A DNA stretch of 64,000 nt from Pseudomonas khavaziana (GTDB lineage: Bacteria > Pseudomonadota > Gammaproteobacteria > Pseudomonadales > Pseudomonadaceae), in assembly GCF_019145205.1 (NCBI RefSeq), contig NZ_JAHSTT010000005.1:434001-498000 (forward strand), read 5' to 3'. The notes under the pieces were generated by a model. It did no database searches and was not told the origin of the DNA. It saw nothing but the letters and a program-made list of their open reading frames with translations. The position numbers were made by a program, and so were the translations under genes. The first letter of the stretch is position 1. Each line of letters begins with the position of its first letter. Shown in pieces: positions 52,646 to 61,596 of the stretch.

Positions 52646-52893
52646 GACGTGTCGTCTCCTGCGTGAGGGCTCAAAGGTGCCCGTGTGAAACCGGATGGTT
52701 GGGTGTTCACACGGCCCAAAGGCCGCGGTGGATCTTAAGGAATCGTTTGTTGCAGCTAGCGCACGCATTAAACGGAATAGGGCTACGGGTGCTCTGCGTG
52801 AGGCTTGAGGGGCGCAGCAGTAGGTGCGGGATGCCTCAGGTCTGGCTGTTCATCCCTGTGTAAAGGGATATTGCAGGCCCGATTTACCCGCGC

Positions 52894-52899
52894 ATTATA
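52894..52899 (-). promoter_or_regulatory. Possible -10 element of nrdB
   Basis: TATAAT on the minus strand, without a good -35 at 17 bp. This suggests an activated promoter or a regulator-dependent one. Confidence 0.4.
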
Positions 52900-53045
52900 G
52901 GGAAAAATTTGGGTTTGTGTTGTGGCGGATGGTCACTGATCAGAAACAAAAAGGACGCTTTTTAAGCCGGGGTGAGAGTTTACGGGGTGTTGCTGCCGCA
53001 AGTTTTTTAGCAACTGGCACACATCTCCGATTGTCGGCGAATTGC

Positions 53046-53100
53046 CATATGTCTTGCATAGGCTTCTACGTATCTCTACATTGCATATGTCAGGCATAGG
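53046..53100. promoter_or_regulatory. Duplicated 17-bp elements before vapB, putative VapBC operators
   Basis: CATATGTCTTGCATAGG (53046-53062) and CATATGTCAGGCATAGG (53084-53100) differ at only two central bases; each contains TATG-N5-CATA. They are 38 bp apart and end just before the vapB ribosome site. Such repeated palindromic elements are typical of toxin-antitoxin autoregulation. Confidence 0.7.
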
Positions 53101-53113
53101 TAGGAGCTGAATC

Positions 53114-53344
53114 ATGCGCACAGTCTCGATTTTTAAAAACGGAAAGAACCAGGCTATTCGATTCCCAAACGACATGGCCTATGAGGGAGTCGGCGAACTC
53201 GAAATCACCCGCAACGGAGATACGATTACGTTGCGACCTGTACGACCTAGCTGGGGGTCGTTGCGTGAACTGCCCAAGGCGGACGAAGATTTTCTTCAGG
53301 AGCGTCAGGACGTTATTGGCGATGAAGGCAGGTTCAATCTGTGA
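53114..53344 (+). CDS. vapB: VapB/VagC-type antitoxin
   Basis: 76 residues, MRTVSIFKNGKNQAIRFPND and onward. The AbrB/SpoVT swapped-hairpin domain fills residues 1-48 (NGKNQAIRFP, ELEITRNGDTITLRPV), and the C-terminal part with WGSLRELPKADEDFL would wrap around VapC. GGAG lies 9 bases before the ATG. The stop overlaps the vapC GTG start by 4 bases (GTGA), and autoregulatory repeats lie upstream. Confidence 0.93.
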   Translation: MRTVSIFKNGKNQAIRFPNDMAYEGVGELEITRNGDTITLRPVRPSWGSLRELPKADEDFLQERQDVIGDEGRFNL

Positions 53345-53754
53345 CGACATACATGCTGGATACCTGCATTTGCTCATTCATCATGCGTGAACGGCCCGAG
53401 TGTGTGCTTGAGCGACTGGCATTGGAGGTCGCGAGGAGCAATCGAATCGTGATTTCGGCCATAACCTATGCCGAAATGCGATATGGACAGATTGGGAAAA
53501 AGGCTTCGCCCAAACACAAGACGTTAGTCGATGAGTTTGTGAAGCGGCTCGATGAGGTATTGCCTTGGGGCTTGGCAGCGGTGGACGCGACGGTTGAGGT
53601 GAAGCGAAGCTTGACTGGGCAAGGGTCGATCATCGGTCAAAATGACACGGCGATAGCCGGGCATGCAATTGCTGCGGGATGTACGTTGGTAACCAACAAC
53701 GTCCGGGAATTCAGTCGTGTAGCGGGGTTGTCTTACGAGGACTGGGTTCACTGA
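53341..53754 (+). CDS. vapC: VapC-type PIN-domain toxin
   Basis: 137 residues beginning with GTG, overlapping vapB. PIN-domain acidic residues Asp7 (YMLDTCICSFIM), Glu45 (ITYAEMRYG) and Asp102 (IGQNDTAIAGHAI) are intact, so it is probably an active tRNA/rRNA endonuclease. The residue after DT is Cys rather than the common Asn. The system belongs to the VapBC family near VagCD type. A partial REP follows the stop. Confidence 0.93.
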   Translation: MTTYMLDTCICSFIMRERPECVLERLALEVARSNRIVISAITYAEMRYGQIGKKASPKHKTLVDEFVKRLDEVLPWGLAAVDATVEVKRSLTGQGSIIGQNDTAIAGHAIAAGCTLVTNNVREFSRVAGLSYEDWVH

Positions 53755-53784
53755 AAGATCGGATGGCATCGGTACGGCTGGCGC

Positions 53785-53830
53785 CGCTATCGGGAGCAAG
53801 TCGAATCGTCTCACCGCCCCTCCCACAGTT
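53785..53830. repeat. Partial REP with variant arm
   Basis: CGCTATCGGGAGCAAG, then TCGAATCGTCTCACCG and CCCCTCCCAC. It contains the same 16-base extra block as the element at 13234, and the left half is absent. Confidence 0.8.
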
Positions 53831-53861
53831 TGATCGCGGGGGTGACAGGAATCGAGCCTTT

Positions 53862-53885
53862 GCCGCAAGAGCGATTTCTTGCGGC
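53862..53885. other. Perfect 9-bp hairpin between vapC and the DUF2790 gene
   Basis: GCCGCAAGA, loop GCGATT, TCTTGCGGC; no T-run. It lies in the convergent gap and may stop transcription of both. Confidence 0.5.
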
Positions 53886-53911
53886 GAATAAGCTTCCAAC
53901 TTGAATTGCTG

Positions 53912-54181
53912 TTATCCGTTAGAACAACCATTCCCCATCACGTGATAATTAAGAATATGCCGCTGACCTTGCGAATCTTCATATTCCATCTTCACCGGTA
54001 CAACTTCGCATACTTCCGGGATGTTGCTCATGGACACTACTTTGGCCACATCCAAGTGAGTGCTATAGGTGTAGTCCTCAACGATCGGTGCATTCTGGCC
54101 AGCCAGCTCAGTCGGGGCCTCGTCGGCCAGGGCGGCGGTGGCGCACAAGCTGCTGAGGACCATAACTAATAGAGCTTTCAT
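53912..54181 (-). CDS. DUF2790 periplasmic protein
   Basis: 89 residues with a signal peptide (MKALLVMVLSSLCATAALAD) and a mature part with YTYSTHLDVAKVVSMSNIPE, CEVVPVKMEYEDSQGQRHI and YHVMGNGC. This is the DUF2790 family, small periplasmic proteins of Pseudomonas with two conserved Cys, often in several copies and linked to metals or stress. The function is unknown. Confidence 0.9.
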   Translation of the reverse strand: MKALLVMVLSSLCATAALADEAPTELAGQNAPIVEDYTYSTHLDVAKVVSMSNIPEVCEVVPVKMEYEDSQGQRHILNYHVMGNGCSNG

Positions 54182-54578
54182 TTCTTCATTACCTTCTTCA
54201 GGGCGAAAGGGGTCACGGGGCCCTTGTGAGGCCGCGTGTGTAACTTAAAAGTTGGGAAGTTCGGATTAACGTGCCTTCGTGGGGGCTGTTACGTTGTTAA
54301 TCACAGTGCCTTGGTTGGCGGAAGTGATTCTAAGCCTGCGCGTTATATTCATATACCCGTGCTTTTGATAAACACCTTTGGCGGTTTTTGTAACAATCGG
54401 TCGATCAAAGTTTTTTCAGTCACCCGCAAAGCGCCACAGGCTGCGGGCCAGAGCGGTAACCCGGCATAGCAGGGCAATTTGTAGGGTCTTGTTACTACCA
54501 TCGTCGAATGGTTCTATAGGCCCACCCCGGCTACAACAGGGGCCATACAACAACAACTATGTCACCGAGGTAAGAAAG
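54182..54578. other. 397-bp gap: leader of acsA
   Basis: No gene is supported; the frame open from 54378 belongs to the acsA reading frame but lacks a start with a ribosome site. In P. aeruginosa acsA expression depends on the response regulator ErdR, so a regulatory region is expected here. I see no obvious operator. Confidence 0.5.
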
Positions 54579-56534
54579 ATGAGTGCGGCTTCCCTGTACC
54601 CCGTTCGCCCCGAAGTAGCAGCCAACACGCTGACCGACGAGGCAACCTACAAGGCCATGTACCAGCAGTCGGTGGTCAACCCCGATGGCTTCTGGCGTGA
54701 GCAAGCCAAGCGCCTTGACTGGGTCAAGCCTTTCACCGCGGTGAAGCAGACCTCGTTCGACGACCACCATGTCGACATCAAGTGGTTTGCCGATGGCACC
54801 TTGAACGTTTCCTACAATTGCCTGGACCGTCACCTCGCCGAACGTGGCGACCAGATCGCGATCATCTGGGAGGGCGATGACCCTGCCGAGAGCCGCAATA
54901 TCACCTACCGCGAGCTGCATGAAGAAGTCTGCAAGTTCGCCAACGCACTGCGTGGCCAGGATGTGCACCGCGGCGACGTGGTGACTATCTATATGCCGAT
55001 GATCCCCGAAGCCGTGGTCGCCATGCTGGCCTGTACCCGCATCGGTGCGATCCACTCGGTGGTGTTCGGCGGTTTTTCCCCGGAAGCCCTGGCCGGTCGC
55101 ATCATCGACTGTAAGTCGAAGGTAGTGATCACCGCCGACGAAGGCATCCGCGCCGGTAAGAAGATTCCTCTGAAGGCCAACGTCGACGACGCTCTGACCA
55201 ACCCGGAAACCAGCAGCATCCAGAAGGTCATCGTGTGCAAGCGCACCAATGGTGCGATCAAGTGGAACCAGCATCGCGACATCTGGTATGAAGACCTGAT
55301 GAAAGTGGCGGGCACCGTGTGCGCGCCCAAAGAAATGGGCGCCGAAGAAGCGCTGTTCATCCTTTATACATCCGGTTCCACCGGCAAGCCTAAGGGCGTG
55401 CAGCACACCACCGGCGGCTACTTGCTGTATGCAGCCCTGACCCACGAGCGTGTGTTCGACTACCGCCCAGGCGAAATCTACTGGTGCACCGCCGACGTCG
55501 GTTGGGTCACCGGCCACACCTATATTGTCTACGGCCCTCTGGCCAATGGCGCGACCACGCTGCTGTTCGAAGGTGTGCCGAACTACCCGGACATCACCCG
55601 GGTGGCGAAGATTGTCGACAAGCACAAGGTCAATATCCTCTACACCGCTCCGACCGCGATCCGCGCCATGATGGCTTCCGGCACTGCCGCCTGCGAAGGC
55701 GCCGACGGCAGCAGCCTGCGCCTGCTCGGTTCGGTGGGCGAGCCGATCAACCCGGAAGCCTGGGACTGGTACTACAAGAACGTCGGCCAATCCCGTTGCC
55801 CGATCGTCGACACCTGGTGGCAGACCGAAACCGGCGGCAACATGATGAGCCCGCTGCCGGGCGCCCATGCGCTCAAGCCGGGTTCGGCGGCACGCCCGTT
55901 CTTTGGCGTGGTGCCGGCGTTGGTGGATAACCTGGGCAACCTGATCGAAGGCGCCGCCGAAGGCAACCTGGTGATCCTCGATTCGTGGCCGGGCCAGGCG
56001 CGTACGCTGTACGGCGACCATGACCGCTTCGTCGATACCTATTTCAAGACCTTCCGTGGCATGTACTTCACCGGTGACGGTGCCCGTCGTGACGAGGACG
56101 GTTACTACTGGATCACCGGGCGTGTGGATGACGTGTTGAACGTGTCCGGCCACCGCATGGGCACTGCCGAGATCGAGAGCGCCATGGTCGCCCACCCGAA
56201 AGTCGCCGAGGCGGCGGTGGTGGGTGTGCCGCATGACATCAAGGGGCAGGGCATCTATGTGTACGTCACCCTGATCGGTGGCGAGGAGCCAAGCGAGCAG
56301 TTGCGCCTGGAACTGAAGAACTGGGTGCGCAAGGAAATCGGCCCGATTGCTTCGCCGGATGTGATCCAGTGGGCGCCGGGGCTGCCGAAGACGCGTTCGG
56401 GGAAAATCATGCGGCGCATCCTGCGCAAGATCGCCACGGCTGAATATGACGGGTTGGGGGATATCTCCACCCTGGCCGATCCAGGGGTGGTGGCGCATTT
56501 GATTGAGACGCACAAGACCATGAACGTCGCGTAA
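54579..56534 (+). CDS. acsA: Acetyl-CoA synthetase
   Basis: 651 residues from ATG 54579 ([20 protein letters not shown]), GAGG 9 bases upstream. The AMP-forming motifs [20 protein letters not shown] and [16 protein letters not shown], and the catalytic Lys609 in TRSGKIMRR, which is subject to acetylation control in the family, are intact. It makes acetyl-CoA from acetate, ATP and CoA. Identical length and motifs to the E. coli enzyme. It is followed by a strong terminator, and by the aot operon, as in P. aeruginosa (PA0887). Confidence 0.97.
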   Translation: MSAASLYPVRPEVAANTLTDEATYKAMYQQSVVNPDGFWREQAKRLDWVKPFTAVKQTSFDDHHVDIKWFADGTLNVSYNCLDRHLAERGDQIAIIWEGDDPAESRNITYRELHEEVCKFANALRGQDVHRGDVVTIYMPMIPEAVVAMLACTRIGAIHSVVFGGFSPEALAGRIIDCKSKVVITADEGIRAGKKIPLKANVDDALTNPETSSIQKVIVCKRTNGAIKWNQHRDIWYEDLMKVAGTVCAPKEMGAEEALFILYTSGSTGKPKGVQHTTGGYLLYAALTHERVFDYRPGEIYWCTADVGWVTGHTYIVYGPLANGATTLLFEGVPNYPDITRVAKIVDKHKVNILYTAPTAIRAMMASGTAACEGADGSSLRLLGSVGEPINPEAWDWYYKNVGQSRCPIVDTWWQTETGGNMMSPLPGAHALKPGSAARPFFGVVPALVDNLGNLIEGAAEGNLVILDSWPGQARTLYGDHDRFVDTYFKTFRGMYFTGDGARRDEDGYYWITGRVDDVLNVSGHRMGTAEIESAMVAHPKVAEAAVVGVPHDIKGQGIYVYVTLIGGEEPSEQLRLELKNWVRKEIGPIASPDVIQWAPGLPKTRSGKIMRRILRKIATAEYDGLGDISTLADPGVVAHLIETHKTMNVA

Positions 56535-56553
56535 GGCGTAGTTGGTGGGACAC

Positions 56554-56587
56554 AGCCCCATTCGGTGTGAGCCGGGTGGGGCTTTTT
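56554..56587 (+). terminator. Rho-independent terminator of acsA
   Basis: AGCCCCATTCGG, loop TGTGAG, CCGGGTGGGGCT (with GU pairs) then five T residues. It lies 20 bases behind the acsA stop. Confidence 0.9.
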
Positions 56588-56616
56588 AATGAGGTCTTGA
56601 AACTAACAAGAAACCA

Positions 56617-56703
56617 ATGTGGGCTTGCTCCCGATTGCGGTGGGTCAGTGCCAGATATACCGGCTGACCCGCCGCTATCGGGAGCAAGCCCCCTCCCACA
56701 TTT
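56617..56703. repeat. Paired REP element (GTGGGAGG class), shortened left arm
   Basis: ATGTGGGCTTGCTCCCGATT at the left (AGGGG missing), inner GGTCAGTGCCAG and GCTGACCCGCCGCTATC, right arm GGGAGCAAGCCCCCTCCCAC. Between acsA and aotJ. Confidence 0.85.
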
Positions 56704-57210
56704 GGATTGCACTCCATGGCGAGCGTTGATGACGCATAACCACCAAACCAATAAATATCGATTTCCACGGTAGGACGTTTCAGAATGTTACCGCCAGGCG
56801 CAAATGTGTAACCCCCCGGCCAAACCTGGGGCATTGCACCACGCCTGCGCTCCTAAAAACCGCGCTTTAGACACCCCAATAAATAAGATTAAACGCCACA
56901 CTTGCCGTGCCAGAAGGGTTTGCGAATAATAGGCCCGCAATTTGCAGTACCAATGGGTTTAATATCTTTTGTCTCTGCACAAAATCCAGAGGCTGTCAAT
57001 GAGCTGGAACCGCTTTCTCAGTGCTTCTGTAAATAGTTGTCGCATTGAGGAAATATCGGCTTCCGGCCTGTCGTTAGAATGCCGATCACTCGCTCGTCGT
57101 CGCAGGTGTCGCCCGCGCAGGACGCAGCACCGCTATTCGGTTACACCTTCGCCGCATCGTGGGCCATGGCTCATACTGCTGTTTTTGCCCTATACCGATG
57201 GAGTCCCAAG
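56704..57210. other. 507-bp gap: aotJ promoter region
   Basis: No gene is seen. The ArgR-like box and the -10 element of aotJ lie at 57038-57080; the upstream 330 bases have no recognisable element. Confidence 0.5.
57038..57080 (+). promoter_or_regulatory. ArgR-like box and -10 element of aotJ
   Basis: TGTCGC, eight bases, AA (57038-57053) fits the TGTCGC-N8-AA half-site of Pseudomonas ArgR. TAGAAT at 57075-57080 is a good -10, while the -35 region is poor, as expected of an ArgR-activated promoter. A second TGTCG at 57069 starts the next box-like element. Confidence 0.6.
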
Positions 57211-57996
57211 ATGAAGAAACTCGTGCTGTTGGGCGCCCTGGCGCTGTCCGTGCTGTCCATGCAGGCTTTCGCCGAAGGCAAGCCACTGAAAATTGGTATC
57301 GAAGCGGCTTACCCTCCGTTTGCCTCGAAGGCGCCGGATGGCAGCATCGTCGGTTTTGACTACGACATCGGCAACGCGCTGTGCAAGCAGATGGACGTGA
57401 AATGCACCTGGGTCGAGCAGGAATTCGATGGCCTGATCCCGGCGCTGAAAGTGCGCAAGATCGACGCAATCCTGTCGTCCATGTCCATCACTGATGACCG
57501 CAAGAAGTCTGTGGACTTCACTACCCGCTACTACCTGTCCCCAGCGCGCCTGGTGATGAAGGAAGGCACCACCGTCAGCGACAGCCTGGATGAATTGAAG
57601 GGCAAGAAGATCGGTGTGCAGCGCGGTTCCATCCACGACCGTTTCGCCCGTGAAGTCCTGGCGCCAAAAGGTGCGGATATCAAGGGTTACAGCACCCAGA
57701 ACGAAATCTACCTGGACGTTGCTGCCGGTCGTCTTGACGGTACCGTGGCTGACGCTACCTTGCTGCAGGACGGTTTCCTGAAAACCGACGCCGGCAAAGG
57801 CTACGCGTTTGTAGGCCCGTCGTTCACCGAAGCCAAATACTTCGGCGACGGTATTGGTATCGCCGTGCGTAAAGGCGACAAGGAAAACCTTGAGCGTATC
57901 AACGCAGCGATTGCCGCGATCCGCGCCAACGGCGAATACAAGAAAATCCAGGACAAGTACTTCGATTTCGATATTTACGGTGCTGATGCCAAGTAA
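57211..57996 (+). CDS. aotJ: Arginine/ornithine-binding periplasmic protein AotJ
   Basis: 261 residues from ATG 57211, GGAG 7 bases upstream; the longer frame is a leader read-through. The signal peptide ends at AFA|EG (residue 21). The SBP_bac_3 signature segment [20 protein letters not shown] and [20 protein letters not shown] place it in the lysine/arginine/ornithine-binding family. Gene order identifies it as AotJ (PA0888). First gene of aotJQMOP-argR. Confidence 0.95.
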   Translation: MKKLVLLGALALSVLSMQAFAEGKPLKIGIEAAYPPFASKAPDGSIVGFDYDIGNALCKQMDVKCTWVEQEFDGLIPALKVRKIDAILSSMSITDDRKKSVDFTTRYYLSPARLVMKEGTTVSDSLDELKGKKIGVQRGSIHDRFAREVLAPKGADIKGYSTQNEIYLDVAAGRLDGTVADATLLQDGFLKTDAGKGYAFVGPSFTEAKYFGDGIGIAVRKGDKENLERINAAIAAIRANGEYKKIQDKYFDFDIYGADAK

Positions 57997-58087
57997 ATAG
58001 TCGCAGCTGTCTGTCCGAAATGGCGCAAGCAACAGTCATCCTGAAGTTTGCGCCATTTTTTCATCCCCCTTTTCGAGGACCTGAATC

Positions 58088-58777
58088 ATGTTGAAAGGCT
58101 ACGGGGCCGTTATCCTCGATGGCGCATGGTTGACGCTTCAGCTCGCCTTGTCGTCCATGGCCTTGGCCATTGTTCTGGGTCTGATCGGGGTCGCGTTACG
58201 CCTGTCGCCGGTGCGCTGGCTGGCTTGGCTGGGTGACTTGTACTCCACGGTGATCCGCGGGATACCCGACCTGGTGCTGATCCTGCTGATTTTCTATGGC
58301 GGCCAGGACTTGCTTAACCGCGTCGCGCCGCTACTGGGCTTTGACGACTATATCGACTTGAACCCCCTGGCCGCCGGTATCGGCACCCTGGGTTTCATCT
58401 TCGGCGCCTATCTTTCGGAAACCTTCCGTGGCGCCTTCATGGCCATTCCCAAGGGCCAGGCCGAAGCCGGCCTGGCGTATGGCATGAGCAGCTTCCAGGT
58501 GTTTTTCCGGGTGATGGTGCCGCAGATGATTCGGCTGGCGATCCCCGGGTTTACCAACAACTGGCTGGTATTGACCAAGGCCACCGCGCTGATTTCGGTG
58601 GTGGGTTTGCAAGACATGATGTTCAAGGCCAAGCAGGCGGCAGATGCCACCCGCGAGCCTTTTACCTTCTTCCTCGCAGTGGCGGCGATGTACCTGGTGA
58701 TCACCAGCGTGTCGTTGCTGGCCTTGCGTTACCTCGAGAAGCGCTACTCGGTAGGCGTAAGGGCGGCTGATCTATGA
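58088..58777 (+). CDS. aotQ: Arginine/ornithine ABC permease AotQ
   Basis: 229 residues, five helices, EAA loop GLAYGMSSFQVFFRVMVPQM. HisQM-type permease. RBS GAGGA upstream. It overlaps aotM by four bases (ATGA). With AotM and AotP it forms the arginine and ornithine uptake channel. Confidence 0.95.
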   Translation: MLKGYGAVILDGAWLTLQLALSSMALAIVLGLIGVALRLSPVRWLAWLGDLYSTVIRGIPDLVLILLIFYGGQDLLNRVAPLLGFDDYIDLNPLAAGIGTLGFIFGAYLSETFRGAFMAIPKGQAEAGLAYGMSSFQVFFRVMVPQMIRLAIPGFTNNWLVLTKATALISVVGLQDMMFKAKQAADATREPFTFFLAVAAMYLVITSVSLLALRYLEKRYSVGVRAADL

Positions 58778-59472
58778 TCTTCGACTACAACGTCATCTGG
58801 GAGGCCATGCCGCTGTACGTTGGCGGCTTGCTGACCACCCTGAAACTGCTGGCCATCTCGCTGTTCTTCGGTTTGCTCGCGGCCTTGCCCCTGGGCCTGA
58901 TGCGGGTGTCCAAGCAGCCGATCGTCAACGGCGCGGCCTGGCTCTACACCTACGTGATTCGCGGCACGCCGATGCTGGTGCAGCTGTTTTTGATCTACTA
59001 CGGCCTGGCCCAGTTCGAAGCGGTACGCGAGAGCTTCCTGTGGCCGCTGTTGTCCAGCGCGACCTTCTGCGCGTGCCTGGCCTTTGCGATCAACACCAGC
59101 GCCTACACTGCCGAGATCATTGCCGGCAGCCTCAAGGCCACGCCTAACGGTGAGATCGAAGCGGCCAAGGCGATGGGTATGTCGCGCTACAAACTGTACC
59201 GCCGGATCCTGCTGCCGTCGGCCCTGCGCCGCGCGCTGCCGCAGTACAGCAACGAAGTGATCATGATGCTGCAGACCACCAGCCTGGCCTCCATCGTGAC
59301 CCTGATCGACATCACCGGTGCCGCGCGCACGGTGAACGCCCAGTACTACCTGCCGTTTGAAGCCTATATCACCGCTGGTGTGTTCTACCTGTGCCTGACC
59401 TTTATCCTGGTGCGCCTGTTCAAGTTGGCCGAGCGCCGCTGGCTGAGCTACCTGGCTCCACGGAAGCACTGA
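58774..59472 (+). CDS. aotM: Arginine/ornithine ABC permease AotM
   Basis: 232 residues, five helices, EAA loop AAKAMGMSRYKLYRRILLPS. Partner of AotQ; the ATG overlaps the upstream stop. One base separates its stop from aotO. Confidence 0.95.
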   Translation: MIFDYNVIWEAMPLYVGGLLTTLKLLAISLFFGLLAALPLGLMRVSKQPIVNGAAWLYTYVIRGTPMLVQLFLIYYGLAQFEAVRESFLWPLLSSATFCACLAFAINTSAYTAEIIAGSLKATPNGEIEAAKAMGMSRYKLYRRILLPSALRRALPQYSNEVIMMLQTTSLASIVTLIDITGAARTVNAQYYLPFEAYITAGVFYLCLTFILVRLFKLAERRWLSYLAPRKH

Positions 59473-59473
59473 T

Positions 59474-60586
59474 ATGGAACGTATTGATCATCTGTTGCCC
59501 TGGGGCCACCTGGGCTGCGAGCGCCAGCTGAGCGTGTTCCGCTTCGGCAGTGGCGAGCGCAAGGCCTATATCCAGGCCAGCCTGCATGCCGATGAGTTGC
59601 CGGGTATGCGCGCCGCCTGGGAGCTGAAAAAACGCCTCACAGAGCTGGAACAGCAGGGCGCCCTTAACGGCGTGATCGAGTTGGTGCCGGTGGCAAACCC
59701 GATGGGCCTTGGCCAGTTGTTGCAGGGCAGCCACCAGGGGCGTTTCGAGGTAGGCAGCGGCAAGAACTTCAATCGCGACTTCGTTGAGTTGAGTGAGCCG
59801 GTCGGCGCATTGCTGCAAGGCAAACTGGGTGACGACCCACACGCCAACGTGCGCATGATCCGCCAGGCCATGAGCGATACGCTCAGCGCCTTGCCCGAGC
59901 CGAGCAGCCAATTGCAGGGCATGCAGCGCATCCTGCTCAGCCACGCCTGTACCGCTGACATAGTGCTCGACCTGCATTGCGACGCCGAAGCGGCGTTGCA
60001 CATGTACGCGCTGCCCCAGCACTGGCCGCAGTGGCGCTCGTTGTCGGCACATTTGAATGTAAAGGTCGGCCTGCTGGCGGAAGATTCCGGTGGCAGCTCG
60101 TTTGATGAGGCGTGCTCGTTGCCTTGGCTGCGTTTGTCCCGGGCGTTCCCCGAGGCGCAGATTCCGTTGGCGTGCCTGGCCACGACCTTGGAACTGGGCG
60201 GCCAGGCCGACACCGGGCGCGATGAAGCCATCTTCCACGCCGAAGGCATCCTGGCGTTTCTCGCCGAACAGGGGCTGATCAAGGGAGAGTGGCCTGCGCC
60301 GCAACACGAACCCTGTGAAGGCGTGCCCTTCGAAGGCACCGAATTGCTCTTTGCACCCCACGCCGGGGTGATCAGCTACCTGCGCAAGGCCGGTGACTGG
60401 GTGGAAAGTGGCGAGCCGATTTTTGAAGTGATTGATCCCCTGGAAGACCGCGTCAGCATTATCTGCGCTGGCACCTCGGGGGTGTTGTTTGCCGTTGAAC
60501 GGCTACGTTATGCCCAAGCGGGTTTCTGGCTGGCCAAGGTGGCGGGGCGCGAAGCGCTGCGTCACGGGCGCTTGCTCAACGACTGA
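59474..60586 (+). CDS. aotO: AotO, succinylglutamate desuccinylase/aspartoacylase family protein
   Basis: 370 residues. Zinc ligands His38 and Glu41 (LHADELPGM) and His168 (DLHCDAEA) are those of the carboxypeptidase-like AstE/AspA family; Arg and Asn of NFNRDF complete substrate binding. The C-terminal 80 residues (APHAGVISYLRKAGDWVESG) form a lipoyl-like beta barrel. It is coded inside the transporter operon, as PA0891 is; a role in arginine or N-acyl amino acid use is probable but unproven. Confidence 0.92.
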   Translation: MERIDHLLPWGHLGCERQLSVFRFGSGERKAYIQASLHADELPGMRAAWELKKRLTELEQQGALNGVIELVPVANPMGLGQLLQGSHQGRFEVGSGKNFNRDFVELSEPVGALLQGKLGDDPHANVRMIRQAMSDTLSALPEPSSQLQGMQRILLSHACTADIVLDLHCDAEAALHMYALPQHWPQWRSLSAHLNVKVGLLAEDSGGSSFDEACSLPWLRLSRAFPEAQIPLACLATTLELGGQADTGRDEAIFHAEGILAFLAEQGLIKGEWPAPQHEPCEGVPFEGTELLFAPHAGVISYLRKAGDWVESGEPIFEVIDPLEDRVSIICAGTSGVLFAVERLRYAQAGFWLAKVAGREALRHGRLLND

Positions 60587-60613
60587 CCACCTGTTTTTGT
60601 GAGAACCGACCGC

Positions 60614-61378
60614 ATGTACAAACTTGAAGTCCAAGACCTGCATAAACGCTATGGCAGTCATGAAGTGCTCAAAGGGGTGTCCCTGGCCGCCGCGGCCGGT
60701 GATGTGATCAGCATCATCGGCTCCAGTGGTTCGGGCAAAAGTACCTTTTTGCGCTGCATCAACCTGCTGGAGCAGCCCCATGCCGGCAAGATTCTGCTCA
60801 ATAACGAAGAGCTGAAACTGGTGGCCAATAAGGACGGCGCGATGAAGGCAGCCGACCCCAAGCAACTGCAACGCATGCGTTCGCGCCTCTCCATGGTGTT
60901 CCAGCATTTCAACCTGTGGTCGCACATGACCGCGCTTGAAAACGTGATGGAAGCGCCAGTGCATGTGCTCGGCATGTCGAAGAAAGACGCCCGTGAAAAA
61001 GCCGAACACTATCTGGCCAAGGTCGGTGTAGGCCATCGCAAGGATGCGTTCCCTGGGCATATGTCCGGCGGCGAGCAACAGCGCGTGGCGATCGCCCGTG
61101 CCCTGGCGATGGAGCCGGAGGTGATGCTGTTCGACGAGCCGACCTCGGCGCTCGACCCTGAGTTGGTGGGCGAAGTGCTCAAGGTCATGCAGGACCTGGC
61201 CCAGGAAGGCCGCACCATGGTGGTGGTGACCCATGAGATGGGCTTTGCCCGTGAAGTGTCGAACCAGTTGGTGTTCTTGCACAAAGGCATTGTTGAAGAG
61301 CGCGGCAATCCGCGGGAAGTGCTGGTCAATCCCCAGTCCGAGCGTCTCCAGCAGTTCCTCTCCGGTAGCTTGAAATAA
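60614..61378 (+). CDS. aotP: Arginine/ornithine ABC ATPase AotP
   Basis: 254 residues from ATG 60614 (MYKLEVQDLHKRYGSHEVLK); a GTG five codons upstream also exists. Walker A GSSGSGKST, signature [17 protein letters not shown], Walker [15 protein letters not shown] and H-loop VVTHEMGFAREV are intact. A HisP-type ATPase powering AotJQM. A REP follows. Confidence 0.95.
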   Translation: MYKLEVQDLHKRYGSHEVLKGVSLAAAAGDVISIIGSSGSGKSTFLRCINLLEQPHAGKILLNNEELKLVANKDGAMKAADPKQLQRMRSRLSMVFQHFNLWSHMTALENVMEAPVHVLGMSKKDAREKAEHYLAKVGVGHRKDAFPGHMSGGEQQRVAIARALAMEPEVMLFDEPTSALDPELVGEVLKVMQDLAQEGRTMVVVTHEMGFAREVSNQLVFLHKGIVEERGNPREVLVNPQSERLQQFLSGSLK

Positions 61379-61399
61379 TCAAGACTGCCACTCAACCCC

Positions 61400-61499
61400 T
61401 GTAGGAGCGAGCTTGCTCGCGAAGATCGTCAACGATAACGCGGGAAGCCTGATACCCGGCGGCGTTCTAAGGTTTTTCGCGAGCAAGCTCGCTCCTACA
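61400..61499. repeat. Paired REP element (GTAGGAGCGAGC class)
   Basis: TGTAGGAGCGAGCTTGCTCG at the left, inner AACGATAACGCG, right arm CGCGAGCAAGCTCGCTCCTA. It lies inside the aot operon between aotP and argR, so it may adjust read-through or mRNA stability for argR. Confidence 0.9.
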
Positions 61500-61596
61500 G
61501 GAGAGCAGGTCTTCATTGTTTTTGAGATTTGTGTTGGTTTACGGGCTAGCATTGGCCCACGGCTTCTTTCACTGTTTTCGCTTCGGATAGCACTCC

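Larger units (their letters stand above)
52646..53113. other. 468-bp gap: nrdB leader and vapBC promoter region
   Basis: No gene is seen. A consensus TATAAT (minus strand, 52894-52899) marks a possible nrdB promoter, giving a leader of about 240 bases. The right end holds the duplicated CATATGTC elements before vapB. Confidence 0.55.

Noticed and set aside
51383-52666. 427-codon plus-strand frame opposite nrdB
   Set aside because: Shadow of nrdB; Gly/Val-rich without motifs.
54531-56561. 676-codon minus-strand frame opposite acsA
   Set aside because: Shadow frame of the high-GC acsA gene; no start site or homology.
13234-56703. Paired repeats considered as CRISPR repeats or insertion sequences
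   Set aside because: They are palindromic, intergenic, dispersed and lack spacer arrays or transposase; they fit REP/REPIN elements.
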